Below, piece by piece: positions 56,720 to 64,000 of a stretch of 64,000 bases of DNA. A program made the translations under genes and the position numbers. Source of the stretch: JABDBL01 sp963845445 (GTDB lineage: Bacteria; Cyanobacteriota; Vampirovibrionia; Obscuribacterales; Obscuribacteraceae); the NCBI GenBank assembly GCA_963845445.1, contig CAWJSE010000002.1, positions 3,162,001-3,226,000 on the forward strand, in the 5' to 3' direction. The notes beneath the pieces are model-generated. The model saw nothing but the letters and a program-made list of their open reading frames with translations. It made no database searches and was not told where the DNA came from. Positions within the stretch are counted from its first letter, which is position 1. Each line of letters opens with the position of its first letter.

Positions 56720-57019
56720 TCAAAACAGCAAGACCTTTTTGTCTACGATATTTAAGAGCTTCAGTGCAGCACCACTAGGTTTCTTCTCCCCTTGCTCCCA
56801 GCTTCTTATGGTCGATGGTGCTGTATTTAAATAAGAAGCAAAAACAGCCTGGCTCGTTTTTTGGCGTTCCCGAATGGATTTAATTTCTTTCTTCGTATAT
56901 TGTTTGACTGGCTCAAGGCACAAGGCGTCAAACTTACGCATAGTCTGTTTATCCATAACACCAGCCTGATGCAATCCTTTTGCTGTCTCATGTAATGTTT
57001 TTAGCAATCTACTAGTCAT
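56720..57019 (-). CDS. HigA/NadS-like XRE-family antitoxin
   Basis: A 99-residue protein with a helix-turn-helix near its C-terminus (S-Q-A-V-F-A-S-Y-L-N-T-A-P-S-T-I-R-S-W-E-Q-G-E-K-K-P-S-G). It overlaps the end of the upstream toxin gene by eight bases. The toxin-first order is typical of HigBA. It probably represses its own operon. Confidence 0.85.
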   Translation of the reverse strand: MTSRLLKTLHETAKGLHQAGVMDKQTMRKFDALCLEPVKQYTKKEIKSIRERQKTSQAVFASYLNTAPSTIRSWEQGEKKPSGAALKLLNIVDKKVLLF

Positions 57020-57395
57020 TTTCTTCGTCCCCTTCGATCTCTTTAAGTTCGCCGCTTTGTAGAGCTTTTGTAATTTGTGCTTCTGTATAACCTAAAAAAA
57101 TTGCTGCTAATTCTTTCAACACTTCCAGTGCTTTTGGTTCTATATTTTCTTTTTCATTTTTGGAGTAACCATAAATAAAAAATGCTTTGTCTTTGGCTTT
57201 GTATGCAAGTAATGTACGAGCACCTCCACGTTTGCCTCTTCCGTCCAACCTTACGCATTTTTTGTATACGTGCCCACCCAAATTGGCATCTACCAGTCCC
57301 TGAATAATTTCTTTTAACGCTGAAAGTAGAACAGCATCAGTCAATCCTTCTTTTACGGACCATCGATTGAATAGTTTGGTTTTAAACTTACGCAT
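57012..57395 (-). CDS. HigB/RelE-like toxin
   Basis: A 127-residue basic protein with the family segment K-K-C-V-R-L-D-G-R-G-K-R-G-G-A-R-T-L and F-F-I-Y-G-Y-S-K-N-E-K-E-N-I. These match RelE/HigB2-type mRNA interferases in conserved Arg/Tyr placement. First gene of the pair. The spacer 57396-57605 is empty except for a GCGCGCTACGGCGCGGC palindromic patch. Confidence 0.85.
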   Translation of the reverse strand: MRKFKTKLFNRWSVKEGLTDAVLLSALKEIIQGLVDANLGGHVYKKCVRLDGRGKRGGARTLLAYKAKDKAFFIYGYSKNEKENIEPKALEVLKELAAIFLGYTEAQITKALQSGELKEIEGDEEND

Positions 57396-57605
57396 TAGTA
57401 CCTAATGGCCCGTGTACCATACTATATCACTAAGTGTTATATTTCTCAAGAGCATAGCTTGAAATTCTACTGTAATAATCGTCAATTTCTGTAGAGTAGT
57501 TTGCGCGCTACGGCGCGGCAGTTACCTAGTACCGATCGACGCTGGGGAAGTCATGCTACGGTGGTTTTTTGGTCTGTGCCCTTTTCTCATTTTTGTTGAG
57601 CCCTT

Positions 57606-59255
57606 TTGTTGGTAATTCTGACTGAATTCAGCCAATCGTTTTATGTTTGCCCGGTATGTGCTAAAAATAATGGCAATGTATTAGCCGTTATAAAAAATTC
57701 GCTTGTGACTTTTACTTTAATTACTATCATTTCTGGCTTATTACTTGGTTGCTCAGCTCCAGGCATAGGTTATTGGCAAACAGCCTGGTTCTGCCTGGCA
57801 CCGCTTTTGTTTGTAATCGTTGCTGACCGCTCGCTGCCCGGTTCGTTTTTATATGGTTTTTTATTTGGCCTTGCCTATAATTGTCTTTATTTGAAGTGGC
57901 TTTTGGCGCTTGCTCCTTTGGATTGGTTGGGTTTTAATGGCTGGCAAGGCCAATTGCTCGCTGGCGGCGCCTTGTTAATAGTAGCCAGCCATCAAGCTTT
58001 GCTAATAGCCCTATTTTCATTTTTCTATTGTTTATGCTTAAGAATACTCGGGCGTCTTGATTTGCCCTGGCTTCGCAACGAAAATATAGCTGGCTTGCTT
58101 ATTGTGTTGACTGTGCCTTTACTTTGGGTTTTTATTACCAATAAAATTGGCAATGCCCATAATTTAACTGGCGTGCCCTGGAGCATGCTTGAATACACTC
58201 AGTATAAGCAATTGCAGATTATTCAAGTAGCTGATCTGATTGGTGGCATTGGTATTGGCTATTTGATTGTGATGGTAAATGTGCTCTTGGCGCAAATTTT
58301 TTATACGTTTTTTACTGAAAATAATCAACAATTCAATATTTTTAGCACTATCAAAACAACCCTAGGAGCCAATTTATTACCCACTGCCCTCTGTTTGTCT
58401 TTGCTTGCAGGCACGCTTGCTTATGGCTATTATAATCTTCCTTCACCAGATGAGCAGGCATCGCAGGCTGTTTCTATTGTGCAAGCTAATATCAATATAG
58501 AAATGGAAAAAACCAAAAAGCAATACTCAATAGCAGAATTGCTCAATTTTCAATTTAAATTATCAAATAATTGCCCGCCTGGTTTATGCGTTTGGACAGA
58601 AAGCTCGTTGCCTCTGCGTCTGTGCGACAACCCAGCTATTCAGTCTAGTTTAAGAGATTTTGCCAGCCAAAAAGGGCTTTCTTTAATTGTAGGTACTATA
58701 GATCGCGACAGTGATAATAATGTCTATAATGCCGCTTGGGCTGTATCTTCTACCGGTCAGATAAGCAAAAATATTTATCACAAACGCTATTTAGTGCCTT
58801 TCGGCGAATACACACCTATTTGGGTGCGCAATTGGCCAGACTGGATATTGTCGCTTACCAATACCCCAGCTGGTAGCGGCTATGCCTCTGGTCAAGATCC
58901 TGCTTTGTTAGATATAGACGGACAATTGATTGCTCCTTTGATTTGCTTTGAAGTCATTTCACCAGAATTAGCAGCCGCAAGCGTGCGGGCTGGTGGACAA
59001 TTGTTGGTGAATATAAATGACTTAGCCTGGTTCCATCAATCTATTATTGGCCAGCAAATGATAGCTTGTGGAGTATTAAGGGCAATAGAAAACAGGCGCG
59101 ATTTAGTTTTTGCTGCCAATACAGGGCCGTCAGCTATTATTTCGTCTTCAGGTAAAGTTAAATCCTTTGTCGGTCAAAATAAAGCCTGCGATTTAATCAA
59201 CAAAATCAATTATTCATCTAAATTGTCGCCTTTTACCCAGTGGTTTGTGTTCTAA
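57606..59255 (+). CDS. lnt: Apolipoprotein N-acyltransferase
   Basis: An integral membrane enzyme with about six to seven N-terminal helices and a C-terminal nitrilase-like domain. It transfers an acyl chain to the N-terminus of lipoproteins, the last maturation step. The catalytic triad is visible: Glu in W-T-E-S-S-L-P near 331, Lys in N-I-Y-H-K-R-Y-L near 393, Cys in L-I-C-F-E-V near 447. The start is uncertain: TTG 57606 is the first codon after a stop, GTG 57705 gives a more usual N-terminus; neither has a Shine-Dalgarno. It serves the several lipoproteins predicted in the window. Confidence 0.92.
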   Translation: MLVILTEFSQSFYVCPVCAKNNGNVLAVIKNSLVTFTLITIISGLLLGCSAPGIGYWQTAWFCLAPLLFVIVADRSLPGSFLYGFLFGLAYNCLYLKWLLALAPLDWLGFNGWQGQLLAGGALLIVASHQALLIALFSFFYCLCLRILGRLDLPWLRNENIAGLLIVLTVPLLWVFITNKIGNAHNLTGVPWSMLEYTQYKQLQIIQVADLIGGIGIGYLIVMVNVLLAQIFYTFFTENNQQFNIFSTIKTTLGANLLPTALCLSLLAGTLAYGYYNLPSPDEQASQAVSIVQANINIEMEKTKKQYSIAELLNFQFKLSNNCPPGLCVWTESSLPLRLCDNPAIQSSLRDFASQKGLSLIVGTIDRDSDNNVYNAAWAVSSTGQISKNIYHKRYLVPFGEYTPIWVRNWPDWILSLTNTPAGSGYASGQDPALLDIDGQLIAPLICFEVISPELAAASVRAGGQLLVNINDLAWFHQSIIGQQMIACGVLRAIENRRDLVFAANTGPSAIISSSGKVKSFVGQNKACDLINKINYSSKLSPFTQWFVF

Positions 59256-59270
59256 TGGCCCAAGTAGTAT

Positions 59271-59957
59271 ATGGCGAAATTACAGGCAAAATTTAAATAC
59301 ATCATTTTATTGGCAGGCATTTTATTGACATTAATGCTTAGCTCTACAGTGGTATTTTCGGCGCCCGATATAAAGGACACTCAGGATCCAGCAAATAATA
59401 TTCAAACTTTAACTATCGCAGAAAATAAAAGAGATAATACTCACTTTGTTGCCACTACAATGGAAAGTGTATTTAATGCGGATGATTCTGCAATATGGAA
59501 AATCTTGATTGATTTTAAAAAATACCCCACCATTTTTAAGCGTATTGAATCGGTTCAAATCACAAAAGACGAAGACGGGCTCGTTTATACAGAAAGTCGC
59601 CTTAAACCAGGGCTTTTTGTGCAGCGAACCATTCAACATACCGTAAATGATTTACGCGCTGGTCCGAACTTACTGGACTGGCATATGCTAGACGGCAATT
59701 TTAAATTTTTGAAAGGCCAATGGGAGATTAAACAATTAGCAGCCAATAAATGCAATGTTAAATACACTCTTTTAGTAGATGTGGGTCCGCTTGTACCGGC
59801 GCCTTTGATTAATTTTGTTGTTCATCAAGTGCAACGTGAAATTGTTACTGACCTCAAACATTACGTTGAGGCTAAGTACAAAAAGAAAGACGAAAATCGC
59901 AAATTGTCATGCCTCCCCATTCGCGCGAGCCGCGCTAAGTTGCAAAGCGGCTTTTAA
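59271..59957 (+). CDS. Secreted SRPBCC/START-fold protein
   Basis: A 228-residue protein with a signal peptide (I-I-L-L-A-G-I-L-L-T-L-M-L, likely cleavage after V-F-S-A near 31) and a Coq10/polyketide-cyclase-like domain (residues about 60-205, with M-E-S-V-F-N-A-D, I-W-K-I-L-I-D-F-K-K-Y-P). Such folds bind lipids or other hydrophobic ligands. It follows lnt by 15 bases, probably in one operon. The last 15 codons overlap a GCGCGAGCCGCGC palindromic patch of the dispersed-repeat type, so the C-terminus may have been replaced. Confidence 0.75.
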   Translation: MAKLQAKFKYIILLAGILLTLMLSSTVVFSAPDIKDTQDPANNIQTLTIAENKRDNTHFVATTMESVFNADDSAIWKILIDFKKYPTIFKRIESVQITKDEDGLVYTESRLKPGLFVQRTIQHTVNDLRAGPNLLDWHMLDGNFKFLKGQWEIKQLAANKCNVKYTLLVDVGPLVPAPLINFVVHQVQREIVTDLKHYVEAKYKKKDENRKLSCLPIRASRAKLQSGF

Positions 59958-60077
59958 TTTGCCTCAAGAGTGGTGAAATTACTAAGCTAATCTATAACTA
60001 CAGTCAACTTCTGCTGTAGCGATCTCTTCATTGGGGTGCAGTCTTAGACCAATTTCACTCTAGCCTTTAGACCCAAT

Positions 60078-60317
60078 CTAGATTGACAAATGCACTTGAT
60101 CTAGGGCATTCCAAAATGCCAAAGTAAAAGTATCGTTTTCCAGAATGAAATCCGGAGTTAATCCCCCGCCCAGCGCCTTTGTAGCTAAAGCACACTCAAC
60201 AAAAATCGCATTGTCGCGACCCAGGCAACGCCTGACTGGCACAATAGCATACCGGAGTGATTTGCTGACTACATGGGCTTGCAAGCGGGGATTAGCATCG
60301 GATGGATTGACGGACAA
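60078..60317 (-). pseudogene. C-terminal remnant of an AT-rich gene
   Basis: A minus-strand frame of 79 codons ends T-F-T-L-A-F-W-N-A-L-D-Q-V-H-L-S-I and stops at 60078. It lacks a ribosome-binding site and its apparent TTG start lies at the junction where GC-rich sequence begins (about 60320). I read it as the tail of a gene cut by the arrival of the GC-rich block. Identity unknown. Confidence 0.4.
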
Positions 60318-60325
60318 CGTAACAA

Positions 60326-60375
60326 CGGTGCCAACTGCCGTCCCCCCTTTCCAGAGAGAGGCAAAAGTTGGTCGT
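60326..60375 (+). repeat. Duplicated TPR-gene leader, copy 1
   Basis: CGGTGCCAACTGCCGTCC and TCCAGAGAGAG-AAAAGTTGGT are shared with 62047-62101. CCAACT pairs with AGTTGG in both. The rest of the leader to ATG 60502 contains AGGTGCCCG/CGGGCACCT next to the ribosome-binding site. Confidence 0.75.
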
Positions 60376-60501
60376 GGTTCTTCTCCAACGTGGAGGAACC
60401 GAAGTAGGCACTGGCGCGCGTCGCGCCCGTGTTGTCTGCATCTGAGTCAGGTGCCCGTTCAACAACAAACAGCGGCGGGCACCTCAGGAGATCACAGTCC
60501 G

Positions 60502-61935
60502 ATGAACAAGTTCGCCCCCATCGCGTTCGTCCTCGTCCTCGATCTCGTTCAGATTGGCGCTCAGGCACCGGCGGGTGAGGTGGTTCAACAGAAGGACGCC
60601 GCCGTTCCACAGGTGGTGAAGCTCACCCCGGCTGAGGTGGCGGCCGTGATGTCAGAGTCGGATCAACATTTCCATGCCGCCGGCAATGGGCTGATCAAGC
60701 CGGACGACTTGGAACAGGCGTGGACGGCGGAGTTCAACCGCTTGAAGCGTGTCATGGAGACGATCAAAGACGCCCCGCCGTATGCCTTGCAGGCGACGGT
60801 GGGGCGCCGCATCGCCGTTGCTCTCACCGAAACCGCCAAAAACCCGAACGGAGTAGGGAACAAGGGCAGCAAGGAAGCGGATGCGTGGTTCACCTACGCC
60901 CAGGGCGTGCTTGCCGATGTATATGCCCAAAATATGGCGACCGTGCTGCAGGAGCGCGCGGTCAATCTCATCCTTCTGGGAAAGAGTGAGGACGCCCGGA
61001 AAATGCTCGAGGAGGCATTGAAGGCGGCGCAGTTCTCCTTCTACGCCGGGAAGATCCAGGAAGCGACCATCAGGGAGCGTCTGGCTGGCGTATACTTCAG
61101 TGCCGAGAACTGGAAAAAGGCACTGGAGCATGCTGCAGTTGCGGACAAGATCTTGACGCCGTTCGTCAAGCAGCCCGGCTTCAACCCCGGAAGCTTGCGC
61201 GCGGCGCGTAAGTACTACGCCTACTCCCAGTATCGCGACCACCAGGACGCTGAGGATGCATTTGGGAGATACCTTGTCCTCTGCGGCCGGGACATAAGTC
61301 TGCCCGACCAGGCGGAGGTGTACGAGGTGGCCGGAGCCAACAAGTACGAGACGGCGCAGAAAAATTGGCTTAAGGCTAAACTCGCCGCCGAAAATCTAGA
61401 AGGAGATGACCGCGCAGGCGCGCTGACTGCGGCAGACAAGGCGCTAACAGTAGCTCGTCAGACCGCCGACAGCTATGTTACCAGGGCAGCGTTAATCATC
61501 AATGCCGCGCCCCCCGACGACAACAACACCCCGCTTGTGGTCAACATTCACGTTGACCTCGGCGAAAGCAAAGCTCTCGGCGGACAACCCAAGCAAGCCG
61601 AGGAAGCTTTCCTCTTCGCTCTGGCAGCGGCTAAGAACTCAAAGCTGGTGGGGGAGAAGCATCCCATGCTCCTTCCCGGCTTGCGGCGGTACGCCAATCT
61701 GCTTCAGAACCTCAAGCGGTATGCCGACGCCGAGAAGCAGTTCAAACGGGCGATTGATATCGCGGTTACCAACAATGGGATCGGGAAGGATTCCGTCATC
61801 CTCATCCCGGTATACGAGGAGTACGCCAAGCTCCTCACACTGATGGGGCGGGCGGCAGACGCTAAGGCGAAGTCCGCGGAGGCAGCGCGGATCAAGGCGC
61901 TCCCGCCTAAGGAGCAACCCACCACCAAGAACTGA
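60502..61935 (+). CDS. Secreted TPR-like protein A, GC-rich
   Basis: A 477-residue protein with signal peptide (F-A-P-I-A-F-V-L-V-L, cleavage near residue 20-22). The body is almost wholly helical, with TPR-like helices: A-R-K-M-L-E-E-A-L-K-A-A-Q, W-K-K-A-L-E-H-A-A-V-A, A-E-E-A-F-L-F-A-L-A-A-A, A-E-K-Q-F-K-R-A-I-D-I-A. ATG 60502 has AGGAG twelve bases upstream; the longer frame from 60145 would translate leader and AT-rich flank. It is paralogous to the next gene (S-D-Q-H-F-H-A-A-G and W-K-K-A-L-E-H versus S-D-A-F-F-A-R-A-G and W-Q-K-A-L-N-H). Confidence 0.78.
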   Translation: MNKFAPIAFVLVLDLVQIGAQAPAGEVVQQKDAAVPQVVKLTPAEVAAVMSESDQHFHAAGNGLIKPDDLEQAWTAEFNRLKRVMETIKDAPPYALQATVGRRIAVALTETAKNPNGVGNKGSKEADAWFTYAQGVLADVYAQNMATVLQERAVNLILLGKSEDARKMLEEALKAAQFSFYAGKIQEATIRERLAGVYFSAENWKKALEHAAVADKILTPFVKQPGFNPGSLRAARKYYAYSQYRDHQDAEDAFGRYLVLCGRDISLPDQAEVYEVAGANKYETAQKNWLKAKLAAENLEGDDRAGALTAADKALTVARQTADSYVTRAALIINAAPPDDNNTPLVVNIHVDLGESKALGGQPKQAEEAFLFALAAAKNSKLVGEKHPMLLPGLRRYANLLQNLKRYADAEKQFKRAIDIAVTNNGIGKDSVILIPVYEEYAKLLTLMGRAADAKAKSAEAARIKALPPKEQPTTKN

Positions 61936-61997
61936 TGGTTTGTCTCCCTTGGGAGTACGATCGCCATCGTTCTTCCCAGTGGAGAATAATTCCTAAC

Positions 61998-62041
61998 TCC
62001 TGGCACGGTGAAGGATGAATATTCACCGTGCCAGGACGTTT
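61998..62041 (+). terminator. Rho-independent terminator between the TPR paralogues
   Basis: TCCTGGCACGGTGAA (61998-62012) pairs perfectly with TTCACCGTGCCAGGA (62022-62036), then CGTTTTT. Confidence 0.85.
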
Positions 62042-62046
62042 TTAAC

Positions 62047-62101
62047 CGGTGCCAACTGCCGTCCTCCTTCAATCCAGAGAGAGATAAAAGTTGGTTCCGT
62101 G
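62047..62101 (+). repeat. Duplicated TPR-gene leader, copy 2
   Basis: Counterpart of 60326-60375. A further GCCCTGT/ACAGGGC hairpin lies at about 62130-62155, between this repeat and ATG 62181. Confidence 0.75.
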
Positions 62102-62180
62102 GACGCGACCGTCTGCGGTGCTTCAGCGATTGCCCTGTCTCAAACAAAACAGGGCAGGTCTTTCAATTTTAGGGTGAACC

Positions 62181-64000
62181 ATGTTCAAGTTCAAGTCAAT
62201 GTTCGGTCAGTTCAAGGCTCTGGCAACGGCAACCAGTCTGGTTGCCGTCCTCGCGCCCGTTATGCCTGGGTGCCAGCAGGATTTCGGCGGACACGGACAA
62301 CAAGTCCCGAACAAGAAGAAGGCAGCGGCGCAGCCGCTCCCCTCTGAACAGCCGCTCTCCCCCGACCAATTGGCGGCTCTGGTTCAGGAGTCGGATGCTT
62401 TCTTCGCTCGTGCCGGCGGTGTCAAGATTGCCACTCCAGCCTCCGCCGAAGGTGTAGCCACTGCGGACAAGAAGGCTGCACCAGTCCCCGCCAAAGCTAC
62501 ACCCGCTCCCGATAAGAAGGTCGTACCCGCCATCGCCAAGGACGGTGCTCCTGCGCCGGTCAGTGATACTCCCTCTGTTCTCATCGAAGAGTGGGAGCAA
62601 GAAGGCGTGCGGGATACCCGGATTCTTGCAACGATTCCGGAAGAACCGGCTAGCGTTTCTCGAGTCAAGTTTTTGCGCCGCCGCGGGGTGGCGTGGATCA
62701 TGACGTCCAAGGGCAAGGGTAGCAAGGATGCTGACTCTGTTTACTCAGAAGCCGAGAAAGTTCTCGCCGAAGTCAGGACTGCCAAGGGAGTCACCGACGA
62801 CCAGTACGGCACAATGATGGCGACAATTTTGAAGGAAAGGGGCGACAATGCCACCCTTCAGGGCGAGACCGAGTTCGCTCTCAGCCTTCTCCTCAGAGCC
62901 CTCAAGTTCGCTCAGTCCTGCAGCCTCGCGGGACAATTAGGCGAAGCCACTATCGAGGAAAGAATTACCGGCATCTTCTTCCGTGCTGAGGAGTGGCAGA
63001 AGGCGCTGAACCATGCTCCCAGCGCTGTGGCAATCATGCTGCCGCTCTCGGTGCAACCCGATTTCGATCAAGGGGCGCTGCGAGCCGCCATATGGGCCGC
63101 AGCCATTTCCAAGTCTCGTCTCGCTCAGAACGCCGAAGCGGAATTTAGCCTATTCCTCACGGTAGTCGGCAAGGACATTACGCCTCATGATGAGGCCGAT
63201 GTTTATCGAGAGGTTGCTCTAAACATCGGTGAGGTGTCCGAGCGGGTATGGAAGGAAAGCAGTGCTATCCCAGAGAATTTGGTGGCGGCGAACTTGACTC
63301 TCAAGGCCGCGCGCATCAAAGCGCACAGCTATATCACCCGCGCCCGGGAGATCATCGACCAGTCCAAGCTGGTCCAGGACAATGAAGAGAAATTCGCTAT
63401 CTACATTGACCTGGCTATGAGTTACTGGCGCGGTGACTTGATCCCCGAAGCCGACAAGACGTTTAAGGAGGCCATCGTCGTGGCGCTCCAAGCGCCGCAA
63501 TTTGGCAAGAATTCGCCGGGGCTCATTCCTGTGCGCCAACGCTATGCGGCGATGCTCAAGGCGCTGGGCCGGGACGCCGCTGCTGGCGCTCAACTTGCCG
63601 AAGTGGAGCGAATCGTTCGTTTCCACCGTAAGTGGAACTCCGACGATACCATCCTCGCTGGGATAGCGATCGTCACCCTCCTCATCTTGTTGGGGGTGCT
63701 CGTCTCGATGGTCTGGCGAATCCGCGTCGTTCGCCGCCAGTTCTGGTCGACCCGCACCGTGAACAACCTCGTCGCCCAATGGCTCGGCGATCCGAAGTTG
63801 GAAATGGTTGAATTTAGATACAGTAAACGTGTAGAACGGATGGATCCCGATGCCGCCATCTACGGCGCCAGGCGAGTGATCGCAGGAGAATGGGTCGACG
63901 GACTGGGGGTTTTCCCCGGAATGGAGGAACAGGCCCAGCAATTCCTGCGGGACTTTGCTGATATCGGTGAAATGCCACACTCGGTTGGCATCGGGACGGT
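62181..64000 (+). CDS. TPR-like lipoprotein B, 3' end outside window
   Basis: ATG 62181 follows AGGGTGA; the frame stays open to the end, over 600 codons. The N-terminus is basic then hydrophobic and ends M-P-G-C near residue 31, a possible lipobox. A Lys/Pro/Ala-rich linker (about 40-130) precedes a helical region paralogous to protein A (I-E-E-R-I-T-G-I-F-F-R-A-E-E-W). Near residue 495 comes a membrane helix (I-A-I-V-T-L-L-I-L-L-G-V-L-V) followed by Arg-rich sequence, then a domain not present in A. If both anchors are used, the TPR region lies outside and the last part in the cytoplasm, a layout suited to signalling, which is inference. Confidence 0.8.
   Translation, partial: MFKFKSMFGQFKALATATSLVAVLAPVMPGCQQDFGGHGQQVPNKKKAAAQPLPSEQPLSPDQLAALVQESDAFFARAGGVKIATPASAEGVATADKKAAPVPAKATPAPDKKVVPAIAKDGAPAPVSDTPSVLIEEWEQEGVRDTRILATIPEEPASVSRVKFLRRRGVAWIMTSKGKGSKDADSVYSEAEKVLAEVRTAKGVTDDQYGTMMATILKERGDNATLQGETEFALSLLLRALKFAQSCSLAGQLGEATIEERITGIFFRAEEWQKALNHAPSAVAIMLPLSVQPDFDQGALRAAIWAAAISKSRLAQNAEAEFSLFLTVVGKDITPHDEADVYREVALNIGEVSERVWKESSAIPENLVAANLTLKAARIKAHSYITRAREIIDQSKLVQDNEEKFAIYIDLAMSYWRGDLIPEADKTFKEAIVVALQAPQFGKNSPGLIPVRQRYAAMLKALGRDAAAGAQLAEVERIVRFHRKWNSDDTILAGIAIVTLLILLGVLVSMVWRIRVVRRQFWSTRTVNNLVAQWLGDPKLEMVEFRYSKRVERMDPDAAIYGARRVIAGEWVDGLGVFPGMEEQAQQFLRDFADIGEMPHSVGIGT

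Noticed and set aside
56533..56778. ORF from the sixth array start into the HigA gene
   Set aside because: It runs through the 20-bp hairpin and antisense into the antitoxin gene; the start is simply another array unit.
52665..57395. A defence island comprising PIN, HigBA and the array
   Set aside because: Only ordinary toxin-antitoxin genes are recognisable; no restriction, Abi, CBASS or retron components are seen.
60145..60501. Long N-terminal extension of the TPR gene
   Set aside because: It crosses AT-rich flank, a repeat leader and a hairpin; the signal peptide at 60502 marks the real start.
63219..63980. 253-codon minus-strand frame inside the last TPR gene
   Set aside because: Shadow of the open plus-strand frame, which has start context, lipobox and paralogue support.

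Overview
The window is a patchwork of two kinds of DNA. The AT-rich kind carries recognisable bacterial core genes: addA and addB (recombination repair), a MocR-type regulator, a Crp/Fnr regulator, recA, a tRNA-Arg(CCG), lnt (apolipoprotein N-acyltransferase), an SRPBCC-fold secreted protein, a Fic protein and several toxin-antitoxin pairs. lnt and the lipoprotein signal peptides suggest a diderm bacterium; the lineage cannot be fixed from sequence alone. The second kind is GC-rich and consists mostly of genes I do not recognise. These usually have strong Shine-Dalgarno sites, hairpin 5' leaders and hairpin terminators, and encode small proteins, lipoproteins, low-complexity surface-like proteins and TPR proteins. 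One (43.6 kb) has an N-terminal L-E-E-R-C-L-L-S motif and a beta-helix-like body, an architecture I associate with Planctomycetes; that hints at a donor or at lineage, but is inference.

Layout. 0-5 kb: an unknown partial gene, a thioredoxin-fold-like protein, addA, and an arginase-like gene. 6-8 kb: three small GC-rich genes, one a lipoprotein bracketed by a 58-bp direct repeat. 8-10.3 kb: MocR regulator and a RelE/Phd toxin-antitoxin pair. 10.6-12.5 kb: two GC-rich genes. 12.8-14.7 kb: IS66-family element, copy 1. 14.8-15.8 kb: a secreted protein and an antitoxin with a truncated PIN toxin. 16.3-18.65 kb: a second, GC-rich arginase-like gene and a frameshifted lipoprotein, each preceded by the same leader of about 155 bp. 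18.7-21.8 kb: addB with one in-frame stop. 22.2-26 kb: five unknown GC-rich genes. 26.4-30 kb: an MFS exporter, a small gene and a frameshifted zincin-like gene. 31-33.8 kb: small unknown genes and a two-gene GC-rich operon. 34.2-35.3 kb: Fic. 35.5-39.2 kb: one GC-rich gene of about 711 codons split by an IS256-family element. 39.7-41.6 kb: IS66-family element, copy 2. 41.9-45.7 kb: two repeat-bearing secreted-type genes behind duplicated leaders. 46-47 kb: small unknown genes. 47.8-53.3 kb: tRNA, EamA transporter, Crp/Fnr, recA, PIN toxin-antitoxin. 53.9-56.6 kb: a TPR gene, a short membrane protein and a tandem array of about 159-bp units, each with its own ribosome-binding site and start codon. 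56.7-60 kb: HigBA-like pair, lnt, SRPBCC. 60.3-64 kb: two paralogous secreted TPR proteins in tandem; the second runs off the end.

The strongest structural results are: (1) exact boundaries and target duplications for three insertion sequences, including an IS256-type insertion whose removal rejoins two ORFs in frame; (2) repeated duplication of intergenic leader or terminator units next to GC-rich genes; (3) a tandem array of short translated-looking hairpin units; (4) several broken genes (addB, a lipoprotein, a zincin, a VapC-like toxin) and gene remnants showing active turnover. I found no CRISPR array, rRNA or phage structural cluster.
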